Source: Oceanospirillaceae bacterium (GTDB lineage Bacteria; Pseudomonadota; Gammaproteobacteria; Pseudomonadales; Balneatricaceae). Taken from it: DNA of 33,839 nucleotides. The notes beneath the pieces are model-generated. The model had not been told where the DNA came from. It worked only from the letters and a program-made list of their open reading frames with translations, and ran no database searches. Location of the stretch: NCBI GenBank assembly GCA_003521845.1, contig DPHB01000030.1:31487-65325 (forward strand), in the 5' to 3' direction. The position numbers were made by a program, and so were the translations under genes. This document shows, one piece after another, positions 24,669-33,166 of this stretch (positions are counted from its first letter, which is position 1; every line of letters starts with the position of its first letter).

Positions 24669-26102
24669 ATGAAAAAAATACTGCTGGTTGAAGATACACG
24701 CTCGTTTGCTGCCATGGTGGCCGCCCAACTCGAACAGCAACTCAATGCACAAGTAACGGTCTGCATGACCAAAGCCGAGGCCGTTAAAGAACTGACGGAA
24801 AACCGAGCCGATTATTTCCTCGCTATTCTCGATTTATTTCTTCCCGACGCAGAAAAATCACAAGTTGTGGATCTGACAGAAGACTTTGCCATTCCTGCCA
24901 TCATTTTTACCGGAGATATGCACAGCTCCTTGCGTGAAGACTTACTCAGCTACCCTAGAGTTGCCGATTACGTTATCAAAAACCGTCCCAACGCCATGGA
25001 GTATGTATCCGAAACTGTGCGCCGACTCAATGCCAACCAATTTGTGCATGCCATCGTTGTCGATGATTCACGCTTGGGCCGAGAACTGGCATCCAGCACC
25101 CTGCAGTCCCAACTCATTAATGTGACCACTGTCGACAGTGCAGAAGCTGCGATAGAGCATATAAAAACCCACTCCGATGTAACCCTAGTCGTCACCGATG
25201 GCGAGTTAGAAGGCATGGGGGGCATTGCGCTTACGACAGAAATTCGTCGCACCAAAGGCTTAAAGGATTTAGCCATCATTGGTGTGTCAGGCAACTATAA
25301 CCGGGCTAAATCTATTGAATTCCTGAAGGCCGGTGCCAACGATTTCCTCGCTAAACCATTTCAATTTGAAGAACTAAACCAGCGTGTGAACAGCAACCTC
25401 AATATTCTCTCGCAAATGCGTGAACTTGAAATTGCTAAGGAAAATCAACGCGTACTACTCGATATGGCAGCCCATGATATCCGCAACCCACTGGGGCATA
25501 TCGTTTCCATCACCGAGCTGATGCGTAAAAAGCCCGCGTCCCTAGATAAATATCTAGGCTTGATGGAAATATCAACCAAACAACTTATGTCTCTTTTGAC
25601 CGACATTGTGGCTTATTCCAAGGCCTGCATGTCACGTTTGCATTTACAGCAGCAACATATTGAATGCCAAGCTTTAATTCAGCCACTGTTACCCGTATTG
25701 CAGGATATGGCACAAAGGAAACAAATCAGCATTAGTTTTGAACACAATTATGTCAGCCTAACGGCAGACCCCATGTTATTGGGACAAGTTCTGAAGAACC
25801 TTATCAACAATGCTATTAAGTTTTCTACCATTGGCACCCACATTGATATCAGCTGCCATATTATTGGTGAACACAAGGTTATTCAGATACGTGATGAAGG
25901 CCCAGGTATAAAAGCCGACGACCTAGAAAAGCTCTTCACACCGTTTGCAAAAATCGGCAACAAACCAACGGCGGGGGAAGAATCTAGCGGCTTAGGTCTG
26001 GCCTTGTGCAAACAACTAATCGATGCGCATAGTGGCCACATCTGGTTTACTAGTAACGCACCCTTGGCCGGTGTTACGGCTCACATTCAGCTCCCCCACT
26101 AA
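24669..26102 (+). CDS. soluble hybrid histidine kinase, REC-REC-HisKA-HATPase
   Basis: A 477-aa signalling protein with no membrane segment or PAS/GAF sensor. REC1 (1-120) has E8/D9, phospho-acceptor D55 in ILDLFLPD, T81 and K104. REC2 (128-245) has D132/D133, D177 in VVTDGELEG, S207 and K229 in FLAKPF. A linker helix leads to HisKA with H269 in MAAHDIRNPLGH. The HATPase domain has the N box around N381 (NLINNAIKFS), G1 DEGPGI (409-414) and G2 SGLGLAL (440-446). All catalytic residues are present in both receivers and in the kinase, so phosphate can probably arrive from other kinases and be relayed or used to gate autophosphorylation. The CBS gene just upstream is the likely partner. Confidence 0.92.
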   Translation: MKKILLVEDTRSFAAMVAAQLEQQLNAQVTVCMTKAEAVKELTENRADYFLAILDLFLPDAEKSQVVDLTEDFAIPAIIFTGDMHSSLREDLLSYPRVADYVIKNRPNAMEYVSETVRRLNANQFVHAIVVDDSRLGRELASSTLQSQLINVTTVDSAEAAIEHIKTHSDVTLVVTDGELEGMGGIALTTEIRRTKGLKDLAIIGVSGNYNRAKSIEFLKAGANDFLAKPFQFEELNQRVNSNLNILSQMRELEIAKENQRVLLDMAAHDIRNPLGHIVSITELMRKKPASLDKYLGLMEISTKQLMSLLTDIVAYSKACMSRLHLQQQHIECQALIQPLLPVLQDMAQRKQISISFEHNYVSLTADPMLLGQVLKNLINNAIKFSTIGTHIDISCHIIGEHKVIQIRDEGPGIKADDLEKLFTPFAKIGNKPTAGEESSGLGLALCKQLIDAHSGHIWFTSNAPLAGVTAHIQLPH

Positions 26103-26115
26103 GCTACCTATAGCC

Positions 26116-26272
26116 GTCATTGCGAGCGCGTAACGTTTGCTGTCATTGCGAGCGCGACGCTTACTGTCATTGCGAGGCCGAAGGCCGTGGCAATCTCCAG
26201 CAGGCGAAGTGCAATACGGGATGAGGTTGCTTCGCTGCGCTCGCAATGACAGAGTGTGCGCTCGCAATGATG
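26116..26272. repeat. cluster of GTCATTGCGAG-type dispersed repeats
   Basis: Three direct copies of GTCATTGCGAG occur at 26116, 26142 and 26166; the first two continue as CGCG. Two inverted copies follow, CTCGCAATGAC ending at 26250 and GCTCGCAATGA ending at 26270. The inverted copy at 26224-26250 includes GAGGTTGCTTCGCTGCGC, the full form of this widely scattered bacterial element. The cluster can fold into a long hairpin and lies after the kinase gene. The remaining 26273-26502 holds no recognisable gene or site. Confidence 0.85.
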
Positions 26273-26502
26273 GTTATCAGTGAACCTATACCAATATCAA
26301 CATCATCATAGTGACCAGCACCCCTGCTGTTAAAACGTAAGCATCCTGTCTTGACACTGTCCTTCCCTCTACAAAACCTACCCTTTAGCTAAATGCCTTG
26401 TCACTAGATAGGGGCCCTTGTGGCCTTTACTGAATCGATACGCGACATACTAATTGCAAGCTATCACCGGCTCCATTCTTCTATGGTCTATGCGACCAAC
26501 GG

Positions 26503-27360
26503 CTAATGAGCTATTGCAGCTAACCAATGCCACACCTTAGTCACCTGCTCATTGGACTGGCTGGATTCATTCAACAGTGCAAAAAAACCTTCTGGGGTTT
26601 TACCAGCAGGCATGCCTAAAGGCTGCAAATTTTGTTTAATCCAATCATGCTCAATAAAGCTAGAGCGCACCAAGACAATACCTAGGCCTTGCCCAGCCAT
26701 GGCATAAGCCGCCACCGAATTATCGACCTTACGCTGGGCTTTATTGAGCAACTGCTCTTGCTGTGTTTGCTCAGCGTACCAATGCCAACCATGGCGATAC
26801 CCCAATACGTGTATCAAGGGTAGTTGTTGCGCCTCGGCAAGGCATAGATGACTTGCCACCATAGGAATCAGTTCATCATCAGTAAGGCGTAGCGTGTGCT
26901 GTTTTGGCCATTCTCCCAAGCCGTAGCGGACATGAATATCGCCCTTTACCGGTTCATTCTGCATATCCCATATACTGTGATTCAACTCCACCTCCACTTG
27001 CGGGTACAGAGCATAAAAATCCGCCAATCTTGGTATCAACCACCAATGAGAAAACGCCATATTGCAGTGCAAATTAACCGCACGCTGATCACCCATACCA
27101 AACAGATCATAGGTCGCATGATCCAAAGCAAGCAGTGCAGCCTCTACTTCAACTTGATAGCGACTGCCTAGCTCTGTCAACTGTATGCCGTGCGCTAAGC
27201 GCACAAAAAGCGTTTTCCCTACATGCAATTCTAAGGCGCGCATATGCTTGCTAACTGCCGCTTGGGTCAAGTGCAATTCCTGCGCAGCGTGAGTAAAGCT
27301 ACTCAATCTAGCCGCCGCGGCAAAAGTTCGTAACCATGTTAAAGGGGTATTGTTAGACAT
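26503..27360 (-). CDS. LysR family transcriptional regulator, GcvA-like
   Basis: A 285-aa LysR regulator. The helix-turn-helix is LRTFAAAARLSSFTHAAQEL then HLTQAAVSKHMRALE (about residues 9-45). The effector domain carries FSHWWLIPRLADFYALYPQVEVEL and GDIHVRYGLGEWP, typical of the GcvA branch. The ATG at 27360 (MSNNTPLTWL) is chosen over the extended frame to 27435 since AGGA lies upstream and the family starts here. It is divergent from the DmdA-family operon with 129 bases between, so it is the probable regulator of that operon. The effector is unknown. Confidence 0.92.
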   Translation of the reverse strand: MSNNTPLTWLRTFAAAARLSSFTHAAQELHLTQAAVSKHMRALELHVGKTLFVRLAHGIQLTELGSRYQVEVEAALLALDHATYDLFGMGDQRAVNLHCNMAFSHWWLIPRLADFYALYPQVEVELNHSIWDMQNEPVKGDIHVRYGLGEWPKQHTLRLTDDELIPMVASHLCLAEAQQLPLIHVLGYRHGWHWYAEQTQQEQLLNKAQRKVDNSVAAYAMAGQGLGIVLVRSSFIEHDWIKQNLQPLGMPAGKTPEGFFALLNESSQSNEQVTKVWHWLAAIAH

Positions 27361-27372
27361 AATGATATTCCT

Positions 27373-27384
27373 ATTTATATAAAT
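27373..27384. promoter_or_regulatory. AT-rich palindrome and direct repeats between LysR and dmdA genes
   Basis: ATTTATATAAAT is a perfect 12-base palindrome. It is flanked by two direct copies of AATGATAT starting at 27361 and 27382, a 21-base (two-turn) interval. It lies about 82 bases upstream of the predicted dmdA start and just before the LysR gene, so it may be a regulator site or the LysR promoter. Confidence 0.35.
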
Positions 27385-27424
27385 GATATAACAAATACAC
27401 CCCCTCAGAGGCAAGCTTTTTCGC

Positions 27425-27454
27425 TTGAATAGCACCCAACATCGCTACCATAAT
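27425..27454 (+). promoter_or_regulatory. candidate sigma70 promoter for the dmdA operon
   Basis: TTGAAT (27425-27430) and CATAAT (27449-27454) are 18 bases apart, with 4/6 and 5/6 consensus matches. The predicted start near 27461 leaves a leader of about 28 bases. GCATA-AC-TATGC, a perfect palindrome at 27457-27468, covers that start and could be a repressor-type operator. Confidence 0.45.
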
Positions 27455-27489
27455 AGGCATAACTATGCATACAACTATTGGAGACTGCT

Positions 27490-28620
27490 ATGCACCCACA
27501 ACTATCTGTATCCCGTCGTACTCGCTCTACACCCTTTACCAGTCGTGTCGAAGCGGCAGGGGTAAAAGCTTATACAGTTTATAATCACATGCTATTAGCC
27601 ACGCAATTTGAAAGCTTTGAAGCTGACTATTGGCACCTATGTGAACATGTGCAAGTGTGGGACGTAAGTTGTGAACGACAAGTGGCCATTACAGGGCCTG
27701 ATGCCTATCGTCTGGTGCAATTAATGACCCCTAGAGACCTCAGCCAAGCCAAAGTTGGCCGCTGCTTTTATCTGCCTCTTTGTGACGTCGATGGCGGCAT
27801 GGTCAACGACCCTATTGCTATAAAACTGGGTGATGATCGCTGGTGGCTGTCTATTGCGGATAGCGATGTGGTGCTCTGGGCTAAAGGGCTCGCCACCGGT
27901 ATGGGCTTAGACGTGAAAGTATACGAACCTGATGTTTGGCCGGTAGCGGTGCAAGGGCCAAAAGCCGAGCAGTTGATGGCACGTGTATTTGGCGAACAGG
28001 TAAAAGACATCCGCTTTTTCCAAATCCGCCCTCTTGCATACCAAAGCCAACTAGGTGAGGTTAGCTTTCAGGTAGCTCGATCTGGCTGGAGCAAGCAAGG
28101 GGGTTTTGAAATTTACGTGGACAACCCCCAAGCAGGGCAGCAACTGTGGGATGAATTATTTTGCCAAGGTGCCGATTTACAAGTGCGCGCCGGCTGCCCC
28201 AACTTGTTTGAACGTTTAGAAAGCGGATTGCTCTCTTTAGGCAATGATATGGGATATGACACCACGCCTATTGAAGCTGGGTTGGAACAATACGTAAATC
28301 TAGACGCCGACATAGACAGCCTGAGTTTACCGGCCCTGAGAACCCATACACCCAAACAGCGACTTATGGGTCTTGTAGTGGACAGCCAAGATAGCATTGC
28401 GGACAATAACTTATCGGTTGCGGGCAAGCATGTGGGTGAAATTCGCAGTCAATGTTTTTCCCCTCGTTATGGGGTACATTTGGCATTTGTCCTATGTTAT
28501 CTAGAGCCCTTGGGTAATAACCTAGAAGTTGTAGTCAATACTAGTTCTGGGCAGGAAACCGGTAAGCTATGCAGCCTACCCTTTGATTTTCCTGCTCTGG
28601 GCATTGTTCCAATTAAATAA
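27490..28620 (+). CDS. dmdA: DmdA-family dimethylsulfoniopropionate demethylase (GcvT-like)
   Basis: DmdA moves a methyl group from dimethylsulfoniopropionate to tetrahydrofolate, giving methylmercaptopropionate, the first step of the DMSP demethylation route. The 376-aa product belongs to the GcvT/aminomethyltransferase fold. It has the features I associate with DmdA proteins: SVSRRTRSTPFTSRVEAAGV near the start, KAYTVYNHMLL at 26-36, HVQVWDVSCERQV at 53-65, LMTPRDLS, GGMVNDP at 102-108, RWWLSIADSD, VAVQGPKAE, ARSGWSKQGGFEIYV at 196-210 and AGCPN with ERLESGLLSLGNDM. The C-terminal third is more divergent. The ATG at 27490 has GGAG six bases upstream; the TTG at 27478 overlaps that site. First gene of a four-gene operon. 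DmdA-like proteins with other methyl donors exist, so substrate is not proven. Confidence 0.8.
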   Translation: MHPQLSVSRRTRSTPFTSRVEAAGVKAYTVYNHMLLATQFESFEADYWHLCEHVQVWDVSCERQVAITGPDAYRLVQLMTPRDLSQAKVGRCFYLPLCDVDGGMVNDPIAIKLGDDRWWLSIADSDVVLWAKGLATGMGLDVKVYEPDVWPVAVQGPKAEQLMARVFGEQVKDIRFFQIRPLAYQSQLGEVSFQVARSGWSKQGGFEIYVDNPQAGQQLWDELFCQGADLQVRAGCPNLFERLESGLLSLGNDMGYDTTPIEAGLEQYVNLDADIDSLSLPALRTHTPKQRLMGLVVDSQDSIADNNLSVAGKHVGEIRSQCFSPRYGVHLAFVLCYLEPLGNNLEVVVNTSSGQETGKLCSLPFDFPALGIVPIK

Positions 28621-28657
28621 CGTCGTTTTATAATATTAAAAGACCAAGAGATACATC

Positions 28658-29989
28658 ATGAGCCGTTCTTCTTATTTGGGTGACGATACCATCGCCCTCC
28701 ACTCGGGCTACCAGCCAGAATCCGATCATGGCTCTCGCGCTGTGCCCATTTATCAAACTACCTCTTACGTATTTGACAGCGTTGATGATGCTTCGGCTTT
28801 ATTTAACGTCGAGCGTGGCGGACACATCTATAGCCGCATCACCAACCCTACCGTAGCTGTCCTAGAACAGCGTCTGGCCGCCCTTGAAGGCGGCAGTGGC
28901 GCTATCTGTACTGCATCCGGCATGAGTGCCCTGTTTGCCACCTTCTTTACCTTGTGTAGTGCTGGCGATCATATCGTCAGTGCCGCACAAATCTACGGTT
29001 CGACGGTGACTTTGCTCAAGCACACCCTCAAACGCTTTAACATCGACTGCACCTTTGTGGCCATCAATGACCCCGTTGCTTTGGCAAACGCTATTAAAGA
29101 CAACACCAAAATGGTGTTCTGTGAATCAATCGGCAACCCAGGTTTAGAAGCCTCGGACCTACCTATGATTTCGGGCATTGCCCATAAGCATGGTATTCCA
29201 CTAGTTGTGGACGCAACCTTTGCTACACCATACCTATGTAAGCCTATCCAACATGGCGCTGACGTGGTAGTTCACTCTGTAACCAAATGGATTGGTGGTC
29301 ACGGTGTTGCCGTGGGCGGTGTGGTAATTGACGGTGGTAATTTTGATTGGCTAGCGAGCGGTCGTTTCCCAACTTTGACGGAGCCATACGCACCTTTCCA
29401 TGGCATGAACTTCTGGGAAGAGTTTGGGCCGTCTGCTCTTGCTATGCGTATTCGCTGCGAGTCCATGCGTGACATTGGCGCCGCCATGAGTCCACAAAAC
29501 GCCTTCTTGTTATTACAAGGTTTAGAAACTCTAAACCTACGCATGCAACAGCACGTCGACAACGCCAAGTCTCTTATGACCTGGCTACAAGAGCAGGACG
29601 CCGTGGCTTGGGTTAATCACCCGGATCTAGACCACAACCCTTCCCAAGCTGTTGCCGCAGAGCTGTTTCCTAAGGGTGCTGGTTCCATGTTGAGCTTTGG
29701 TGTTAAAGGAGGCCGTGAAGCTGGCGCTGCCTTTATTGATGCTTTGCAGTTGTCATCTAACCTTGCCAACGTCGGCGATTCTCGCACCCTAGTATTGCAC
29801 CCAGGCAGCACCACCCACTCGCGTTTGAATGAAGACGAACTAGCGGCGGCTGGTATTAGTGGTGACCTTATTCGTGTCTCCGTGGGTATCGAAAGCTTTA
29901 AAGACATCAAAGCAGATTTTGCCGGTGGCCTACGTGCCGCGGCCAAAGCGGCAGCCAAAGCAGAAGAATTAGCTGTTCAAGCAAAGTAA
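28658..29989 (+). CDS. metY: O-acetylhomoserine aminocarboxypropyltransferase (sulfhydrylase)
   Basis: A 443-aa PLP enzyme of the Cys/Met metabolism family, matching the O-acetylhomoserine sulfhydrylase length of about 430. The PLP Lys is K210 in VVHSVTKWIGGHG, with D185 in VVDATFATP and the YSRITNPT segment near 58-65. Such enzymes join O-acetylhomoserine with sulfide to give homocysteine, or with methanethiol to give methionine directly. A methionine gamma-lyase activity is an alternative within the superfamily, but the HSGY and FNVERGGHIYSRITNP features favour MetY. It lies 37 bases after the DmdA-family gene. Methanethiol released during DMSP breakdown would be a fitting substrate; that link is inference. 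Confidence 0.88.
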   Translation: MSRSSYLGDDTIALHSGYQPESDHGSRAVPIYQTTSYVFDSVDDASALFNVERGGHIYSRITNPTVAVLEQRLAALEGGSGAICTASGMSALFATFFTLCSAGDHIVSAAQIYGSTVTLLKHTLKRFNIDCTFVAINDPVALANAIKDNTKMVFCESIGNPGLEASDLPMISGIAHKHGIPLVVDATFATPYLCKPIQHGADVVVHSVTKWIGGHGVAVGGVVIDGGNFDWLASGRFPTLTEPYAPFHGMNFWEEFGPSALAMRIRCESMRDIGAAMSPQNAFLLLQGLETLNLRMQQHVDNAKSLMTWLQEQDAVAWVNHPDLDHNPSQAVAAELFPKGAGSMLSFGVKGGREAGAAFIDALQLSSNLANVGDSRTLVLHPGSTTHSRLNEDELAAAGISGDLIRVSVGIESFKDIKADFAGGLRAAAKAAAKAEELAVQAK

Positions 29990-30009
29990 GGTAGAAAGGG
30001 AAAACGATT

Positions 30010-30798
30010 ATGTATATTCAAGTAAATGGTCAACAGACCTTTGTCGCCACCGGCGGCAAACCTTTCGACAAGAATCTACCTTGTGTTGTATTACTGCACG
30101 GTTCTGGTTTAGACCACCGTTGCTGGGCATTGCAAGCACGTTGGTTTGCGTTTCATGGTTACAGTGTTTTTGCACCCGACTTACCAGGTCATAGTTTATC
30201 CTCCGGCGAACCTTTAACCAGCATTGAAGCCATGGGGACTTGGTTAGTCGATGCTCTTGATGCTGGTGGCGTCAATGAGATCCATATTATGGGCCATTCT
30301 CAAGGCTATTTAATGGCCCTAGAAGCCGCTCCGATTCTCGGTGATCGTCTACTTTCGCTGATGGCTTTGGCCACCGCAGCTGCGATTCCCGTTAACCCTG
30401 CGCTTATTGATACAGCAAAAGCCGACACCAGCAAAGCCGCCGACATGATGCTGCAATGGGGCTTTGGCAGTGACCACCAATACGGCGTTAGCGCGGTACC
30501 TGGTATGCAGCCGATTGGTATTGGTCAACGTATCATGGCCAACAATCCGCTAGCTATTGATCTTGAAGCCTGTAACAACTATGTAACGGGTAATGATCGT
30601 GCCGCGCAGCTTAGCTGCCCAGTACATGTGGTACTGGCAGAGCAAGACCGCATGACACCAAAGCGCGAAGGCATGAAGCTGGCCAAACTACTCGGTGTTA
30701 ATCCCACCATCATTGCGGGCACTGGCCACATGCTTCCTATGGAAGCACCCAAGACTAGCCTACAGGCCATGAAATCATTTATCCAGACTTTGAACTAG
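30010..30798 (+). CDS. alpha/beta hydrolase
   Basis: A 262-aa alpha/beta-hydrolase-fold protein, probably cytoplasmic, as no signal peptide is seen. The triad is S97 in GHSQGY, D213 in AEQDRMTP and H240 in TGHMLPMEAP; the oxyanion-hole motif is LLHGSG near 28-33. The nucleophile elbow GHSQG rather than GHSMG is mildly unusual. Substrate cannot be told from sequence: esters, thioesters or C-C bonds are all cleaved by the family. It lies 20 bases after metY and 9 bases before the FadN-like gene, so an acyl-CoA thioesterase or ester-cleaving role in this pathway is a reasonable guess. Confidence 0.88.
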   Translation: MYIQVNGQQTFVATGGKPFDKNLPCVVLLHGSGLDHRCWALQARWFAFHGYSVFAPDLPGHSLSSGEPLTSIEAMGTWLVDALDAGGVNEIHIMGHSQGYLMALEAAPILGDRLLSLMALATAAAIPVNPALIDTAKADTSKAADMMLQWGFGSDHQYGVSAVPGMQPIGIGQRIMANNPLAIDLEACNNYVTGNDRAAQLSCPVHVVLAEQDRMTPKREGMKLAKLLGVNPTIIAGTGHMLPMEAPKTSLQAMKSFIQTLN

Positions 30799-30807
30799 GA
30801 AGCACCC

Positions 30808-33105
30808 ATGACACAAACCATTAACAAAGTAGCCGTTATTGGCGCAGGCACCATGGGTGCCGGTATCGCTGGACAAGTTGCCAACGCAGGCATCGAAGTT
30901 TGGCTACTTGACCTACCTAGCGACGGTGATGACGTCAATGCTGTCGCCCAACGCGGCTTAGACCGCCTGAGTAACCCGGACTCTCCAGGTTTAATGAGTA
31001 AAGAAGCCCAAGGGCGCATCCACGTTGGTAACACCCGTGATGACTTCCACCAGTTGGCCGATTGCGACTGGATTGCTGAAGCTGTGGTAGAGCGTCTAGA
31101 CATCAAACAAGATCTATACCGTCGCATCGAAGCGGTGACCGGCAATGACGTAATCATTACCTCCAACACTTCCACCATTCCAATTAGCTTATTGACAAAA
31201 GGCATGTCTGCGGCCTTTGGCGAGCGCTTTGCTATCACCCACTTCTTTAATCCTGTACGCTTTATGCGTTTGTTAGAGCTAGTGCGTGGCGAACATACAC
31301 GCCAAGACATCATGGATACTCTGGATGCCTTCTGTGAAGAACGCCTAGGTAAAGGTGTTGTTGTGTGCGCTGACACTCCTGGGTTCTTGGGCAACCGTGT
31401 TGGTGTATTTGCCATCCAATGTGCTTTGCACGAAGCCGTGAAACTGGGTTTATCTCCGGCTGAAGCCGATGCCATCTTTGGTCGCCCCATGGGTATCCCT
31501 AAGACGGGTGTATTTGGTCTGTATGATTTGATCGGTATCGACCTGATGGCCGACGTCGCCAAAAGCTTAGAAACTATCTTGCCTGCTGATGATGACTTCC
31601 ATGCCTATGCGCAACCTGTTGCCCTAATGACCGAGATGATCGCCAATGGCCAAACGGGCAACAAGGGCGGCAAAGGCTTTTACCGCGATGGTGATAACGG
31701 CCGCGAGGTATTGGACCTAAGCAACAATACCTATTCCGCCTTAGAGCGCTTGCAGTTGCCATTAGCTATAAAGGCCGAAGCTGAAGGTGTCGCTGCGCTA
31801 CTACAAGACACGAGTGTCTATGGGCAATTTGCTTGGCGCGTCCTGTCTAGCACCCTCAACTACGCTGCCCACTTACTACCAGAAGTCGGTCATGACCTAG
31901 TGCCTGTTGATGACGCCATGAAATTAGGCTACAACTGGATCTTCGGTCCTTTTGAACTAATGGATCAAATCGGCGCCGACTATATTATCGAACGCATGCA
32001 ACAAGAAGGCCGCACGCCTGCGCCATTCTTATTGCAAGCCAAAGGCCAAAGCTTTTACTCCATCGATTCTGGCCACCTAGCGAGCCTACGTTACCAAGGT
32101 GCTCATCAGGACATAGTGCGTACCGATGGTGTACTGCGTTTCAATGAGTTGCGTCAAACCTTAGCCCCTATGAACAGCAATGCCAAAGCCAGCTGGTGGG
32201 TATATGACTCCGCCGCTATCGTTGAATTCCATAGCAAGGCCAACGCCTTGGATGGCGACTCCATGACTATCTTGCGCGATGCTATTGAGCAAGCCAAAAA
32301 CTTAGGCCTACGTGGTTTAGTAATTCACAACGATGCCCAGCATTTTTCCTGTGGTGTGAACCTGGTTGCCTTCCGCGGCTTCTTTGAGGCAGGTGACTGG
32401 GTGGGCATGGATGGCTTCCTCAACCACTTTCAACAAACCGTTTTGGCCATGCGTAACTGCCAGCTGCCGATAGTAGCTGCACCAGTCGGTATGTCCATTG
32501 GTGGTGGTTTCGAGGTGGTTTTGCATGCCGACAAGGTCATCGGCCACGCTAACTCCGTTATGGGCCTAGTAGAATCGGGGGTGGGCGTGGTACCGGGTGG
32601 CGGTGGTTGTAAAGAAACCTTATACCGTTGGTTTGAAAAAACCGGTGATATGGAAAAAGCCGCGTGGAAAGCCTTTATGAACTTAGGCTATGGCCGCACG
32701 GCAACTTCCCCTATCGAAGCCCTAAGCCAAGCCATGTTGCGCGACGATGATGAATACCTAATGAATCGCGACCGCATTTTATCCACGGCTCTAGAGCAGT
32801 TGTCAGGCGTGAGTAAAACACCAGCTCGCCCAGACCTCACCATGGTTGGCAAGCCGGTATTTGATGCCATGGTAGCTTGGTTACAAGAAGCCGCTGACAA
32901 AGGTGCTCTAAGCGCTCATGACTGCACCGTAGGTACAGAGATGGCACGCATTGTCACCGGTGGCGAGGTTGCCCCTGGCACCGTTATGAGCGAACAGGAC
33001 TTATTTGATGCCGAGCGTAGTTCTTTCTTACGTCTAGCTAAGACACCTGAAACCCAAGCGCGTATTGTTAGCATGCTGGATATGGGTTCACCAGTACGCA
33101 ACTAA
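30808..33105 (+). CDS. fused 3-hydroxyacyl-CoA dehydrogenase/enoyl-CoA hydratase, FadN-like
   Basis: A 765-aa bifunctional beta-oxidation enzyme in the order dehydrogenase then crotonase, as in FadN-type proteins and opposite to E. coli FadB. The NAD domain starts VAVIGAGTMGAGIAGQVANA, with catalytic H145 and E157 in ITHFFNPVRFMRLLELV. A 3HCDH C-terminal region spans about 190-290 and a second one 330-400. The crotonase part (about 455-690) has the oxyanion motif near FSCGVNL and both acidic residues, E569 in GGGFEV and E589 in LVESGVG. All key residues are present. Family members act on fatty acyl-CoAs; in this operon a small acyl-CoA from the DmdA-family product is possible. It is the last gene of the operon; REP-like palindromes begin nine bases later. 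Confidence 0.9.
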   Translation: MTQTINKVAVIGAGTMGAGIAGQVANAGIEVWLLDLPSDGDDVNAVAQRGLDRLSNPDSPGLMSKEAQGRIHVGNTRDDFHQLADCDWIAEAVVERLDIKQDLYRRIEAVTGNDVIITSNTSTIPISLLTKGMSAAFGERFAITHFFNPVRFMRLLELVRGEHTRQDIMDTLDAFCEERLGKGVVVCADTPGFLGNRVGVFAIQCALHEAVKLGLSPAEADAIFGRPMGIPKTGVFGLYDLIGIDLMADVAKSLETILPADDDFHAYAQPVALMTEMIANGQTGNKGGKGFYRDGDNGREVLDLSNNTYSALERLQLPLAIKAEAEGVAALLQDTSVYGQFAWRVLSSTLNYAAHLLPEVGHDLVPVDDAMKLGYNWIFGPFELMDQIGADYIIERMQQEGRTPAPFLLQAKGQSFYSIDSGHLASLRYQGAHQDIVRTDGVLRFNELRQTLAPMNSNAKASWWVYDSAAIVEFHSKANALDGDSMTILRDAIEQAKNLGLRGLVIHNDAQHFSCGVNLVAFRGFFEAGDWVGMDGFLNHFQQTVLAMRNCQLPIVAAPVGMSIGGGFEVVLHADKVIGHANSVMGLVESGVGVVPGGGGCKETLYRWFEKTGDMEKAAWKAFMNLGYGRTATSPIEALSQAMLRDDDEYLMNRDRILSTALEQLSGVSKTPARPDLTMVGKPVFDAMVAWLQEAADKGALSAHDCTVGTEMARIVTGGEVAPGTVMSEQDLFDAERSSFLRLAKTPETQARIVSMLDMGSPVRN

Positions 33106-33113
33106 TGCATGAC

Positions 33114-33150
33114 GGGACAGGCACTTTTGCTACGCAAAAAAGCCAGTCCC
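33114..33150. repeat. REP-like palindrome type I, copy D
   Basis: GGGACAGGCACTTTTGC, TAC, GCAAAAAAGCCAGTCCC form the type I hairpin, directly after the FadN-like stop. It may act as the 3' end structure of the operon, although no T run follows it here. It is the first element of a tandem array reaching 33325. Confidence 0.8.
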
Positions 33151-33166
33151 TGTGTGAGACCCTGCC

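Noticed and set aside
26351..26356. TTGACA box in the gap before the second LysR gene end
   Set aside because: No -10 at proper spacing and no gene downstream on that strand until after the antisense LysR gene.
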